Of a DNA stretch of 8,747 nucleotides, positions 1 to 6,625 are shown one piece after another. The notes under the pieces were generated by a model that made no database searches, was not told the origin of the DNA, and saw only the letters and a program-made list of their open reading frames with translations. The stretch is taken from assembly GCA_023395575.1 (NCBI GenBank), contig JAEWZA010000411.1, positions 1-8,747 on the forward strand, written 5' to 3'. Source of the DNA: Bacillota bacterium (lineage in GTDB: Bacteria > Bacillota > Clostridia > Acetivibrionales > DSM-1351). Numbering within the stretch: position 1 is the stretch's first letter; each line of letters starts with the position of its first letter. Made by a program: the position numbers and the translations under genes.

Positions 1-2
1 GA

Positions 3-68
3 CAGGTACCGCTTTGGTTTACAGACGGTGTTAAAATTTCCTTCCTCGCTTACACGCCGCTGATGTAA
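3..68 (+). CDS. Possible C-terminal tail of an upstream gene (partial)
   Basis: The third plus-strand frame is open from the window edge to a TAA at 66-68. It reads as a protein-like tail, QVPLWFTDGVKISFLAYTPLM. The other two plus frames stop by 63, and their translations look less protein-like. An intrinsic terminator follows at 121-158, which fits the end of a plus-strand transcription unit. Only about 21 residues are visible, I do not recognise the protein, and the frame choice is a judgement. Confidence 0.35.
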   Translation, partial: QVPLWFTDGVKISFLAYTPLM

Positions 69-120
69 TGAAACTTTTTCTACAATCAAAAATCTTCATT
101 TTGAAGCTAGGCGTTATAAA

Positions 121-158
121 AGGGGCAGTCTAATATAAAGACTACCTCTTTTTATTTT
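121..158 (+). terminator. Rho-independent terminator
   Basis: An 11-bp stem (121-131 with 139-149) has one C/A mismatch and one G-T wobble, a 7-nt AT loop, and a run of T residues directly after it (149-158, broken by one A). The T tract is on the plus strand, so it would stop transcription entering from the left edge. It also separates that upstream gene from the palindromic element and operon that follow. Confidence 0.75.
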
Positions 159-160
159 AC

Positions 161-330
161 TCAACTTTCCCACACATTAAAGCTATCTGTGTTCAAACTT
201 ATCAATGGTTTATTGCCGAAATAGTTGCTCGAATTAGTAATGGTTCGACTCACCAACTAATTCATGCAATTATTTCTAACCCAACTTTCCATTGATAAGT
301 TGAACACCTAAATCAAACTGGGAAAGTTGA
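161..330 (+). repeat. Long palindromic element, copy 1 (R1)
   Basis: This is a 170-bp imperfect palindrome. The outer 12 bp pair perfectly (161-172 with 319-330). A middle stem pairs 189-208 with 289-307 with one bulged A. An inner stem pairs 225-228 with 266-269 and 231-238 with 256-263, then 241-244 with 252-255 around a small loop (245-251). The left arm is about 88% identical (45/51) to the reverse complement of the right arm of the copy at 6217-6511. The right arm likewise matches that copy's left arm (43/50). The element lies between a terminator and the wbpB-like operon. Strand is given so that the arm carrying GAATTAGTAATGGTTC is 5'. It could be a MITE-like dispersed repeat or the DNA for a structured RNA; the sequence alone does not decide. 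Confidence 0.85.
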
Positions 331-383
331 TTAATTAAGTTTGAGCACTTATAAATTTTATAACTTTCTCAGCCAATCAATAC

Positions 384-418
384 AAAATTGAAACATATCA
401 ATTTTCAAATCATATAAT
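384..418 (+). promoter_or_regulatory. Candidate promoter with overlapping dyad, upstream of the wbpB-like operon
   Basis: A perfect TATAAT lies at 413-418, about 50 bp before the GTG start at 467. A TTGAAA at 388-393 could be the -35, but the 19-bp spacer is longer than ideal. A perfect 8-bp inverted repeat, AAAATTGA (384-391) and TCAATTTT (398-405) with a 6-nt loop, covers the -35 and part of the spacer. That is where a repressor operator would sit. A second TATAAA is at 429-434. The promoter is predicted by motif only. Confidence 0.45.
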
Positions 419-466
419 ATAAAAGTACTATAAATAGGCTGTGATTGTGCCTAAAGGGGTAGAAAA

Positions 467-1543
467 GTGAGATATGCATTAATTGGCTGTGGTAGGATAT
501 CACCTAATCACTTAGCAGCGGCTGTTAAAAATAATCTTGAAATAGTGGCATTATGCGACGTTGCGTATGGCAATATGGAATACATACTTTCAAAATTAAA
601 TATTTCAAAATCCATTAATAAATACAATGATTATAAGGAAATGCTGGTAAAAGAAAAGCCTGAGCTTGTGGCAATTGCTACTGAAAGCGGCAAGCATGCA
701 CACATTGCTCTTGATTGTATTGAAGCAGGCTGCAATTTAATTATTGAGAAGCCAATCGCCCTTTCAATTAAGGATGCAGATGCTGTTATAAATAAGGCTG
801 AACAAAAGGGTGTTAAGGTTTGTGTTTGCTATCAGAATAGATTTAATAAATCAATCCAAAAGATTAGAGAAGCAGTTGAAGCAGGCCGTTTTGGAAGATT
901 GCTTTATGGAACAGCCCATATTCGTTGGAATAGAGGAGAAGATTATTATAAACAGGCTAAGTGGAGAGGCACCTGGGAGCAAGATGGCGGTGCGCTTATG
1001 AATCAATGCATTCATAACATTGATTTACTGTGTTGGATGATGGGAAATGAAATAGTAGAGGTTTTTGGGATGACAGACAATTTAATACATAACTTTATAG
1101 AAGCAGAGGACTTAGGCATGGCTTTGATAAAATTTTCTAATGGAAGCTATGGAATTATTGAGGGGACTACAAATATATTTCCTAATAACCTTGAAGAAAC
1201 TCTGTATATATTTGGAGAAAAGGGGACAGTAAAAGCTGGTGGGAAATCTGTGAATATAATTGAAGAATGGCAATTTGCTGACAATCTGGATGACTCTGAA
1301 GAGGTAAAGGCGAAATATCATGAGAACCCTGAGAATGTATATGGGTTTGGACATAATCCTTTGTATACAGATATGATTGAGGCTATTAAAACAAATAGAG
1401 AACCCTATGTTACAGCTAGGGATGGAAGAAAATCCTTAGAACTTGTCCTTGCCATTTATAAATCTGCATATGAAGGAAAAAGTATTAAACTTCCATTAAA
1501 TAGCTGTAGTACTATAGATTTTAAAGGTAGGTTTAGTATATGA
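467..1543 (+). CDS. wbpB: WbpB/WlbA-type UDP-N-acetylglucosaminuronate 3-dehydrogenase (Gfo/Idh/MocA family)
   Basis: This is a 358-residue NAD-dependent oxidoreductase predicted to oxidise C3 of UDP-GlcNAcA in the cytoplasm, the first step in making 2,3-diacetamido uronic acids. The N-terminal Rossmann domain (about 1-120) opens with GCGRIS at 7-12. The family EKP motif is at 94-96, with Lys95 the expected catalytic lysine. NRFN at 124-127 and the GGALMNQCIHNIDLL block at 174-188 (His183, Asp186) are typical of the WlbA/WbpB branch. The C-terminal part (about 121-358) is the family's alpha/beta substrate domain, and the length is normal. The start is GTG, with AAGGGG (454-459) 7 nt upstream. 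The stop overlaps the next start (ATGA, 1540-1543), indicating translational coupling. The exact substrate is inferred from the neighbouring aminotransferase and acetyltransferase; another UDP- or dTDP-sugar is possible. Confidence 0.88.
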   Translation: MRYALIGCGRISPNHLAAAVKNNLEIVALCDVAYGNMEYILSKLNISKSINKYNDYKEMLVKEKPELVAIATESGKHAHIALDCIEAGCNLIIEKPIALSIKDADAVINKAEQKGVKVCVCYQNRFNKSIQKIREAVEAGRFGRLLYGTAHIRWNRGEDYYKQAKWRGTWEQDGGALMNQCIHNIDLLCWMMGNEIVEVFGMTDNLIHNFIEAEDLGMALIKFSNGSYGIIEGTTNIFPNNLEETLYIFGEKGTVKAGGKSVNIIEEWQFADNLDDSEEVKAKYHENPENVYGFGHNPLYTDMIEAIKTNREPYVTARDGRKSLELVLAIYKSAYEGKSIKLPLNSCSTIDFKGRFSI

Positions 1544-2109
1544 GTATTTTTTTGCATGAAAGTAGTTATATTGACGAGGATGTCACAATAGGGAATGGAA
1601 CTAAAATTTGGCATTTCAGCCATATTCAAAGGGGTGCAAGGCTCGGTGAGTATTGTACGATAGGTCAGAATGTAAATATTTCAAATAATGTAATAATAGG
1701 AAACTATGTTAAAATCCAAAATAATGTTTCAGTATATGAAGGTGTAGAGCTAGAAGACTATGTATTTTGTGGTCCTTCAATGGTATTTACAAATGATTTA
1801 ACTCCTAGAAGTAAGTATCCTAAAGGAAAAGCAGGATACAAAAAGACTCTTGTTAAATATGGTGCTTCGATAGGGGCAAATGCAACTATTGTATGTGGTC
1901 ACACTTTAGGGAAATGGTCCATGATTGCAGCTGGAACCGTTGTAACAAAGGATGTTTACGATTATGCTCTTATGATGGGTGTGCCTGCAAAGCAAACAGG
2001 CTGGGTTTGCGAATGTGGACTTAGGCTTAAGGAAGGCTATAGTTGTAAAGCATGTGGAAGAAAATATGAGCTAGTGAATAAACAACTTAAAGAAATAGCG
2101 ATGGTTTAA
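1540..2109 (+). CDS. wbpD: WbpD/WlbB-type sugar-nucleotide 3-N-acetyltransferase (left-handed beta-helix)
   Basis: This 189-residue hexapeptide-repeat acyltransferase is predicted to acetylate the 3-amino group of UDP-GlcNAc(3NH2)A using acetyl-CoA. Imperfect [LIV]-G-x4 repeats run from about residue 11 to 78 (VTIGNG, CTIGQN, VIIGNY). A second set follows at about 107-135, with VVTKDV and the typical GVPAKQTGW exit. The conserved FTNDLTPR segment is at 83-90, in the region that forms the active-site loop in this family. The C-terminal tail has a CxC and CxxC arrangement (Cys157, Cys159, Cys169, Cys172) resembling a small zinc ribbon, a common extension in this subfamily. It overlaps the upstream dehydrogenase by 4 bp and is followed by the aminotransferase, so the three-step set is complete. 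As a trimeric fold it would be soluble and cytoplasmic. Confidence 0.88.
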   Translation: MSIFLHESSYIDEDVTIGNGTKIWHFSHIQRGARLGEYCTIGQNVNISNNVIIGNYVKIQNNVSVYEGVELEDYVFCGPSMVFTNDLTPRSKYPKGKAGYKKTLVKYGASIGANATIVCGHTLGKWSMIAAGTVVTKDVYDYALMMGVPAKQTGWVCECGLRLKEGYSCKACGRKYELVNKQLKEIAMV

Positions 2110-2164
2110 TAATATAGCAGTATACGATAAAACTATAGCCTTGATAAAAGTTAATTAACTCAAA

Positions 2165-2184
2165 GCGTTGTGGTAATTATTTTA
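2165..2184 (+). repeat. Short dispersed repeat, copy 1
   Basis: GCGTTGTGGTAATTATTTTA in the 97-bp gap between the acetyltransferase and the aminotransferase recurs at 7854-7873 with one mismatch (19/20). In both places a TTAAC-containing AT-rich stretch lies just upstream. The gap is long for an operon whose previous genes overlap. No function is evident. Confidence 0.45.
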
Positions 2185-2206
2185 CATAATGATGGAGGTA
2201 CTATAA

Positions 2207-3352
2207 ATGGTAATGAGAGATTTAGGGGCACAATATAACCTATACAAAAATGAAATAGATTCTGCAATACATAGAGTTATAGAAAGTGGCAGTTTTATTG
2301 GAGGGTATGAGGTGGCTAGTCTTGAGAAAAGACTTGCGGAATATGTTGGGGTTAAGCATTGTATTTCTTGCGCTAACGGAACAGAAGCAATGACACTGGT
2401 GTTAATGGCATGGGATATTAAAGAAGGCGATGCCGTATTTGTACCAGACTTTACGTTTTTTTCAACTGGAGAAGTAGTTTCACTCAGAAAAGCAACTTCT
2501 GTCTTCGTCGATGTGGATTATGAGACCTTTAATATAGATACTGTTAAGCTTGAGAATGCTATTTTACGAACGCTTGAAGAAGGTATACTGACACCTAAAG
2601 CTATAATTCCTGTTGATATATTTGGATTACCTGCAAACCACTTTGAAATTAAAAGAATTGCAAAAAAATATAATCTCTTAATACTAGAAGATGGAGCGCA
2701 AGGGTTTGGCGGAAGTATAAATGGGAAAAAGGCTTGTAGTTTTGGGGATGCTGCTACTACTTCTTTTTTTCCTGCGAAACCTTTAGGCTGCTATGGAGAT
2801 GGAGGAGCGATTTTCACTGATGATGATGGGTTAGCTAAAATGTTGAATTCATATAAAGTTCATGGAAAGGGAAACAACAAATATGATAACATTAGAATTG
2901 GGGTTAATTCACGGCTTGATGCAATTCAAGCGGCTGTTTTAAATGTTAAGTTAAATGCATTTGCAGAACATGAGCTTGATGACGTGAACAGAGTATATAG
3001 GCTTTATAATGAGAGCCTTGAAGGAATTGTAGGTGTTCCCCAAATTCCTTCAGGCTATGTATCCAGCTTCGCTCAATATACAATTAAACTCAATAGCAGT
3101 GAAGAGAGAGGAATACTTCAATCAAAGCTCAAGGAGAAGAATATTCCCAGCATGATTTATTATATTAAGCCAATGCATAAGCAACAAGCTTTTTCAAATT
3201 TGCCTATAGAAGAGTCAGATTATGCTGTTACCAATAAGTTGTGCGACATAGTGTTATCAATTCCAATGCATCCATATATAACAGACAACGATATTGAAAT
3301 TATAACTTGTGCTATAGCAGATGCTTTACTAAATAGAAAATTATCAGGTTGA
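2207..3352 (+). CDS. wbpE: WbpE/WlbC-type PLP-dependent sugar-nucleotide 3-aminotransferase (DegT/DnrJ/EryC1 family)
   Basis: This 381-residue enzyme is predicted to transfer an amino group, usually from glutamate, to the 3-keto sugar made by the upstream dehydrogenase. The hallmark block SFFPAKPLGCYGDGGA spans 186-201, with Lys191 the PLP Schiff-base lysine. ANGTE at 56-60 binds phosphate. EDGAQ at 161-165 supplies Asp162 for the pyridine nitrogen and Gln165. NSRLD at 234-238 is the usual family motif. Length matches the family. The ATG at 2207 is chosen because GGAGG (2194-2198) sits 8 nt upstream; the in-frame ATG at 2213 would be 14 nt away. It follows the acetyltransferase by 97 bp on the same strand, so it may be co-transcribed or have extra control in the gap. 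The closest assignment is WbpE/WlbC, but 3-aminotransferases for dTDP-sugars are related. Confidence 0.88.
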   Translation: MVMRDLGAQYNLYKNEIDSAIHRVIESGSFIGGYEVASLEKRLAEYVGVKHCISCANGTEAMTLVLMAWDIKEGDAVFVPDFTFFSTGEVVSLRKATSVFVDVDYETFNIDTVKLENAILRTLEEGILTPKAIIPVDIFGLPANHFEIKRIAKKYNLLILEDGAQGFGGSINGKKACSFGDAATTSFFPAKPLGCYGDGGAIFTDDDGLAKMLNSYKVHGKGNNKYDNIRIGVNSRLDAIQAAVLNVKLNAFAEHELDDVNRVYRLYNESLEGIVGVPQIPSGYVSSFAQYTIKLNSSEERGILQSKLKEKNIPSMIYYIKPMHKQQAFSNLPIEESDYAVTNKLCDIVLSIPMHPYITDNDIEIITCAIADALLNRKLSG

Positions 3353-3418
3353 CTTAAATTATTACAATTGATATTATCATTCTTGTTGATAATAATTAGT
3401 AGTATTGGAGAAATCACG

Positions 3419-3985
3419 GTGATAAAATTGGAGAGTAAAAAATCGAATATTATTTGTATAGTAATGGCTATAGCTCTTTTAGTATCAATAATAAATAGCG
3501 TTTATATAAATATGCAGAACCAAAAGTTAAAAAATGAAGATGTACAGCAAATGTATTCTGAATGGTATGCTGTATATCATATGGCTGAGTACGTGGATAA
3601 ATACATTAATAGTAGTAGTGATGATGGAGAAAGGTACATATTATATGTAAATCAAGTATGCCACCATTTTCAAATATCAGTAACTCCAAGTGAACTAACG
3701 GGTAACATGTCTAATTTACTGGTTATATCATATGATCCGTTTTTTTTTAATTTAGCAAATTCAGAAGAAACTTTAAATAAGGAAAAAGCCATAGAGTTAT
3801 TGGAAAAAATGAACAGTGATTTATTAGCTATTTGCAAAGATATTATGGAAATGAGTGAAGAGGAAAAAGAAAAACTGCTAGACCAATCATCATCGAAATA
3901 TGATGAAATGAATACTAGAGTAAAGGATTTTTCTATTAAATATAATAAGTTAGTAGATGATTATTTTAGAACTTACTCAAAATAA
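3419..3985 (+). CDS. Small membrane-anchored protein of unknown function
   Basis: I do not recognise this 188-residue protein. It begins with a short positive stretch (KLESKKS), followed by one hydrophobic segment at about residues 11-29. It then has a polar, charged, largely helical-looking body with runs such as MSEEEKEKLL. This predicts one N-terminal membrane anchor with the rest on one side of the membrane, probably outside by the positive-inside rule. No enzyme motif is visible. The GTG at 3419 is chosen because TTGGAG (3405-3410) lies 8 nt upstream. The frame also opens at a TTG at 3368, which would add 17 hydrophobic residues but has no ribosome binding site. It lies 66 bp after the aminotransferase on the same strand and is the last gene before a convergent pair, so it probably belongs to the same operon. 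A role with the sugar genes is only suggested by position. Confidence 0.7.
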   Translation: MIKLESKKSNIICIVMAIALLVSIINSVYINMQNQKLKNEDVQQMYSEWYAVYHMAEYVDKYINSSSDDGERYILYVNQVCHHFQISVTPSELTGNMSNLLVISYDPFFFNLANSEETLNKEKAIELLEKMNSDLLAICKDIMEMSEEEKEKLLDQSSSKYDEMNTRVKDFSIKYNKLVDDYFRTYSK

Positions 3986-4010
3986 GTTTTTTAGTTTAAA
4001 ATCAACATAT

Positions 4011-4051
4011 ATAGGCCCTCCAGTCAATCTGATATTTGGCAGGAGGGCTAT
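4011..4051. terminator. Stem-loop between convergent operons, possible terminator
   Basis: GCCCTCC (4015-4021) pairs with GGAGGGC (4042-4048). The stem extends outward by four pairs across a bulged G, and inward by GTCAA/TTGGC after an A/A mismatch. It lies 26 bp past the small membrane protein gene and 63 bp past the fcl stop, so it could serve both. Neither side has a proper T tract, so it is not a textbook intrinsic terminator. Confidence 0.45.
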
Positions 4052-4113
4052 GGTCATTAAAGGATAAAGTTAGATCATAGAATAGAGGTACTTTAATTAA
4101 AAATACCGTCTAT

Positions 4114-5046
4114 TCAAGACAAAATACTATCTAGATAATACTGGTATTCTCGCTGGATACCTTCCTCTATATTAATTTTTGGGGTCCAGCCCGTTTCTTG
4201 TATTTTAGAATTATGTAATACTCTTCTAGGGGTGCCATCGGGCTTGCTAGTATCAAATACAATATCACCGTCATAGCCGATAACTTTTTTAATTGTATGT
4301 GCCAAGTCATGGATACTTATTTCATTTCCTGAGCCTATATTTATAAAATCATTTCCTTCATAGTTCTGCATTAAATAAAAACAGGCATCTGCAAGGTCAT
4401 CCACATATAGAAATTCCCTTAAAGGAGTACCAGTACCCCACAGTTCTACAACAGGATTATTTTCAAGCTTTGCTTTGTGTATTTTTATAATCATTGATGG
4501 GATAACGTGAGAATTATATGCATCGAAGGTGTCATTAATACCATATAGACTAGCAGGCATGGCGCAGATAAATTTTGTACCGTATTGCTTATTAAAGGAC
4601 TGACACATATTAATTCCTGATATCTTAGCAAGTGCATAGGGTTCATTTGTAGGCTCTAAAGGTCCTGTGAGTAGATATTCCTCCTTTATTGGCTGTGGGC
4701 AGGTTTTGGGATAAATACAAGAGCTGCCCAGAAACATGAGCTTCTTAACATTGTTCCTGTAAGCGCTTCTTATCACATTACATCCAATTAGCATATTTTC
4801 CATAATAAAATCCGCAGGATATGTGTTGTTAGCATGTATACCGCCCACTTTAGCAGCAGCTAGAAATACATAATCGGGTTTTTGCTCTTCAAAAAATTTA
4901 TCAGTTGCTGCTTGGTCTGTTAAATTTAGCTCCTTGTGAGATTTAAGTACTAAATTAGTATATCCGTTGCGCTCAAGGCATCTTACTATAGCTGAGCCTA
5001 CCATGCCATTATGGCCGGCTATATAGATTTTACTTTTTATATCCAT
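4114..5046 (-). CDS. fcl: GDP-L-fucose synthase (GDP-4-keto-6-deoxymannose 3,5-epimerase/4-reductase)
   Basis: This 310-residue extended short-chain dehydrogenase is predicted to turn GDP-4-keto-6-deoxy-D-mannose into GDP-L-fucose using NADPH. The Rossmann motif GHNGMVG is at 11-17. The catalytic set is visible: SSC at 108-110, Tyr137 and Lys141 in YALAK, and His180 in NSHVIP. These match Ser107, Cys109, Tyr136, Lys140 and His179 of the E. coli enzyme with a one-residue shift. AAAKVGGIHAN (63-73), PTNEPYALAK (132-141) and PASLYG (164-169) are also typical, and the length is standard. The ATG at 5046 has GAGGTGA (5054-5060) 7 nt upstream. It lies 93 bp downstream of gmd on the same strand, giving the two-step fucose nucleotide pathway in order. 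Confidence 0.95.
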   Translation of the reverse strand: MDIKSKIYIAGHNGMVGSAIVRCLERNGYTNLVLKSHKELNLTDQAATDKFFEEQKPDYVFLAAAKVGGIHANNTYPADFIMENMLIGCNVIRSAYRNNVKKLMFLGSSCIYPKTCPQPIKEEYLLTGPLEPTNEPYALAKISGINMCQSFNKQYGTKFICAMPASLYGINDTFDAYNSHVIPSMIIKIHKAKLENNPVVELWGTGTPLREFLYVDDLADACFYLMQNYEGNDFINIGSGNEISIHDLAHTIKKVIGYDGDIVFDTSKPDGTPRRVLHNSKIQETGWTPKINIEEGIQREYQYYLDSILS

Positions 5047-5139
5047 ATTCTTGTCACCTCTGATATTTGAACTGTTTTAGAATATTTATTTAAAAATGTC
5101 GTTTCTATTTATACTTTGACGATACAATATACAATACAG

Positions 5140-6168
5140 CTATTTAGTACCATTAACATCACTATCTACCATCATTTTAACTAATTGCTCAAATGAGACC
5201 TTCTGTTTCCAATTTAATTTGGTCTTAGCTTTTGTTGGGTTGCCTAAAAGTAAATCAACTTCAGTTGGTCTGAAGAATCTTCGGCTAATATTTATTAGCT
5301 CTTTTCCATTAGTACTGTTAATACCCTTTTCATTTTCGCCTGAGCCTTCCCATTTTAGATTAATTCCTACATTTTTAAAAGCAAGCTCGCAAAATTCTCT
5401 TACAGTATGGGTTTCTCCGGTTGCTATTACATAGTCCTCTGGCTTTTGCTGTTGGAGAATTAGCCACATTGCTTCTACATAATCTCCGGCAAAGCCCCAG
5501 TCTCTTTTAGCATCTATGTTTCCTAAATAAAGCTTATCTTGCTTTCCCTTTAGTATATTGGCAATTCCCTTTGTTATTTTTCTTGTAACGAAGGTTTCTC
5601 CACGCCTTGGAGATTCGTGATTAAAGAGAATCCCGTTACAAGCGAATAAATTATAGGCTTCTCTGTAATTAACTGTTATCCAGTAAGCATAAAGTTTTGC
5701 TGCTGCATATGGACTTCTTGGATAAAAAGGTGTTTTCTCGCTTTGGGGTATTTCCTGAACTTTGCCAAATAATTCACTGGAAGAAGCCTGATAAAACTTA
5801 ATGTCAGCATTTACCTCCTTTATGCTCTCTAGAAGCCTTAATGTACCTAAAGCATTCACGTCAGAGGTGAATTCTGGAACATCAAAGGACACCTTTACGT
5901 GACTTTGAGCACCTAAATTGTATATTTCGCTAGGCTCTATTTTATAAATCAATTTACTGAGGTTACATGAATCTGATAAGTCTCCAAAGTGTAAAATAAA
6001 GTTCTCGTTTCCAGTACCATCAGCATCAATCAGATGATCTATCCTGTGAGTGTTTATTGAACTGCTTCGCCTGACTATACCGTGTACTTTATATCCTTTA
6101 TTTAGTAAAAGTTCTGCCAGATATGATCCGTCTTGCCCTGTAATACCTGTAATTAATGCTGTTTTCAT
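5140..6168 (-). CDS. gmd: GDP-mannose 4,6-dehydratase
   Basis: This 342-residue NADP-dependent dehydratase converts GDP-D-mannose to GDP-4-keto-6-deoxy-D-mannose, the precursor of GDP-L-fucose and also of GDP-rhamnose and GDP-perosamine. The N-terminus reads GITGQDGSYL (8-17) with the dinucleotide-binding glycines. VRRSSS (32-37) is the usual cofactor phosphate-binding loop. SSSELFG (129-135) carries Glu132, and YAAAK (154-158) carries Tyr154 and Lys158. NHESPRRGETFVTRK (183-197), the RDWGFAGDYVEAMW segment and the RPTEVDLLLG segment near the C-terminus are diagnostic. AAGGAG (complement of 6177-6182) lies 8 nt before the ATG. The next gene on the strand is fcl, which fixes the product as fucose. 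The outer stem of the palindromic element R2 ends only 48 bp upstream of this start, so the element may supply part of the promoter or leader. Confidence 0.96.
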   Translation of the reverse strand: MKTALITGITGQDGSYLAELLLNKGYKVHGIVRRSSSINTHRIDHLIDADGTGNENFILHFGDLSDSCNLSKLIYKIEPSEIYNLGAQSHVKVSFDVPEFTSDVNALGTLRLLESIKEVNADIKFYQASSSELFGKVQEIPQSEKTPFYPRSPYAAAKLYAYWITVNYREAYNLFACNGILFNHESPRRGETFVTRKITKGIANILKGKQDKLYLGNIDAKRDWGFAGDYVEAMWLILQQQKPEDYVIATGETHTVREFCELAFKNVGINLKWEGSGENEKGINSTNGKELINISRRFFRPTEVDLLLGNPTKAKTKLNWKQKVSFEQLVKMMVDSDVNGTK

Positions 6169-6216
6169 GCATATAACTCCTTTATAGCTAAATAATTTCT
6201 ATGAAACTCAAATTAA

Positions 6217-6511
6217 AACTCAAACTTCGCATTTGAATATACTGTTTAAAGCCAAGTAATATCAGGTGTGGTAGCATTAACAATGGATAGTTGGGTTAGG
6301 AATGATTGCATGAATTAGTTGGTAAATCGAAGTGTTTTTGCCGAAAAACTGACACGATGTCGGTTTTAGCACACTATGATCCATGGATGGTGAATGTGTG
6401 CGACGGCTAAAATACTGAGCTGAACCATTACTAATTCAAGCAATTATTTTGGCAACAAACCATTGATAATTCTACCGCACCAATAGATTTTTTATGTGCG
6501 AAGTTTGAGTT
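6217..6511 (-). repeat. Long palindromic element, copy 2 (R2)
   Basis: This 295-bp palindrome has a perfect 14-bp outer stem (6217-6230 with 6498-6511). An inner stem pairs 6265-6274 with 6472-6481, and then extends imperfectly to about 6323 and 6422. The arms match those of the copy at 161-330, but on the opposite strand. Read on the minus strand toward gmd, the arm order is therefore the same as in R1 read toward wbpB. The tip is replaced by a roughly 98-bp segment (6324-6421) with its own hairpins: 6345-6354 with 6358-6367, or alternatively 6364-6374 with 6396-6412. ATTAA flanks both ends (6212-6216 and 6512-6516), which could be a target duplication or chance in AT-rich DNA. The element fills most of the 457-bp gap between the glycosyltransferase 3' end and gmd; I see no gene in that gap. 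Confidence 0.85.
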
Positions 6512-6625
6512 ATTAAGTAAGTATCTTATAACATATTATGTTTCAGTCCTTTATAATGGAACTGGAAGGGATAAAAGAGGGTCTTTTTTATTATCATAAT
6601 TAGTCCTATCTGTAGGTTAATTATT

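Noticed and set aside
810..1354. Open frames at 810-1001 (plus) and 1112-1354 (minus).
   Set aside because: They are shadows of the dehydrogenase gene, with no ribosome binding sites and no recognisable motifs.
3220..3417. A 65-codon minus-strand frame across the aminotransferase end and the following gap.
   Set aside because: It is mostly antisense to a confident gene, is Ile/Asn-rich from AT bias, and has no start signal.
3368..3418. A TTG start at 3368 adding 17 hydrophobic residues to the small membrane protein.
   Set aside because: No ribosome binding site precedes the TTG, whereas the GTG at 3419 has TTGGAG 8 nt upstream and already gives a sensible anchor with a basic N-terminus.
5219..5434. 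A 71-codon plus-strand frame inside gmd.
   Set aside because: It is antisense to the strongly conserved C-terminal part of gmd, and its translation looks like a reverse-frame artefact.
6212..6516. ATTAA at both ends of R2 as proof of transposition.
   Set aside because: The 5-mer is common in this AT-rich DNA, the right-hand copy also resembles the sequence after R1, and R1 shows no clear flanking duplication, so it is only suggestive.
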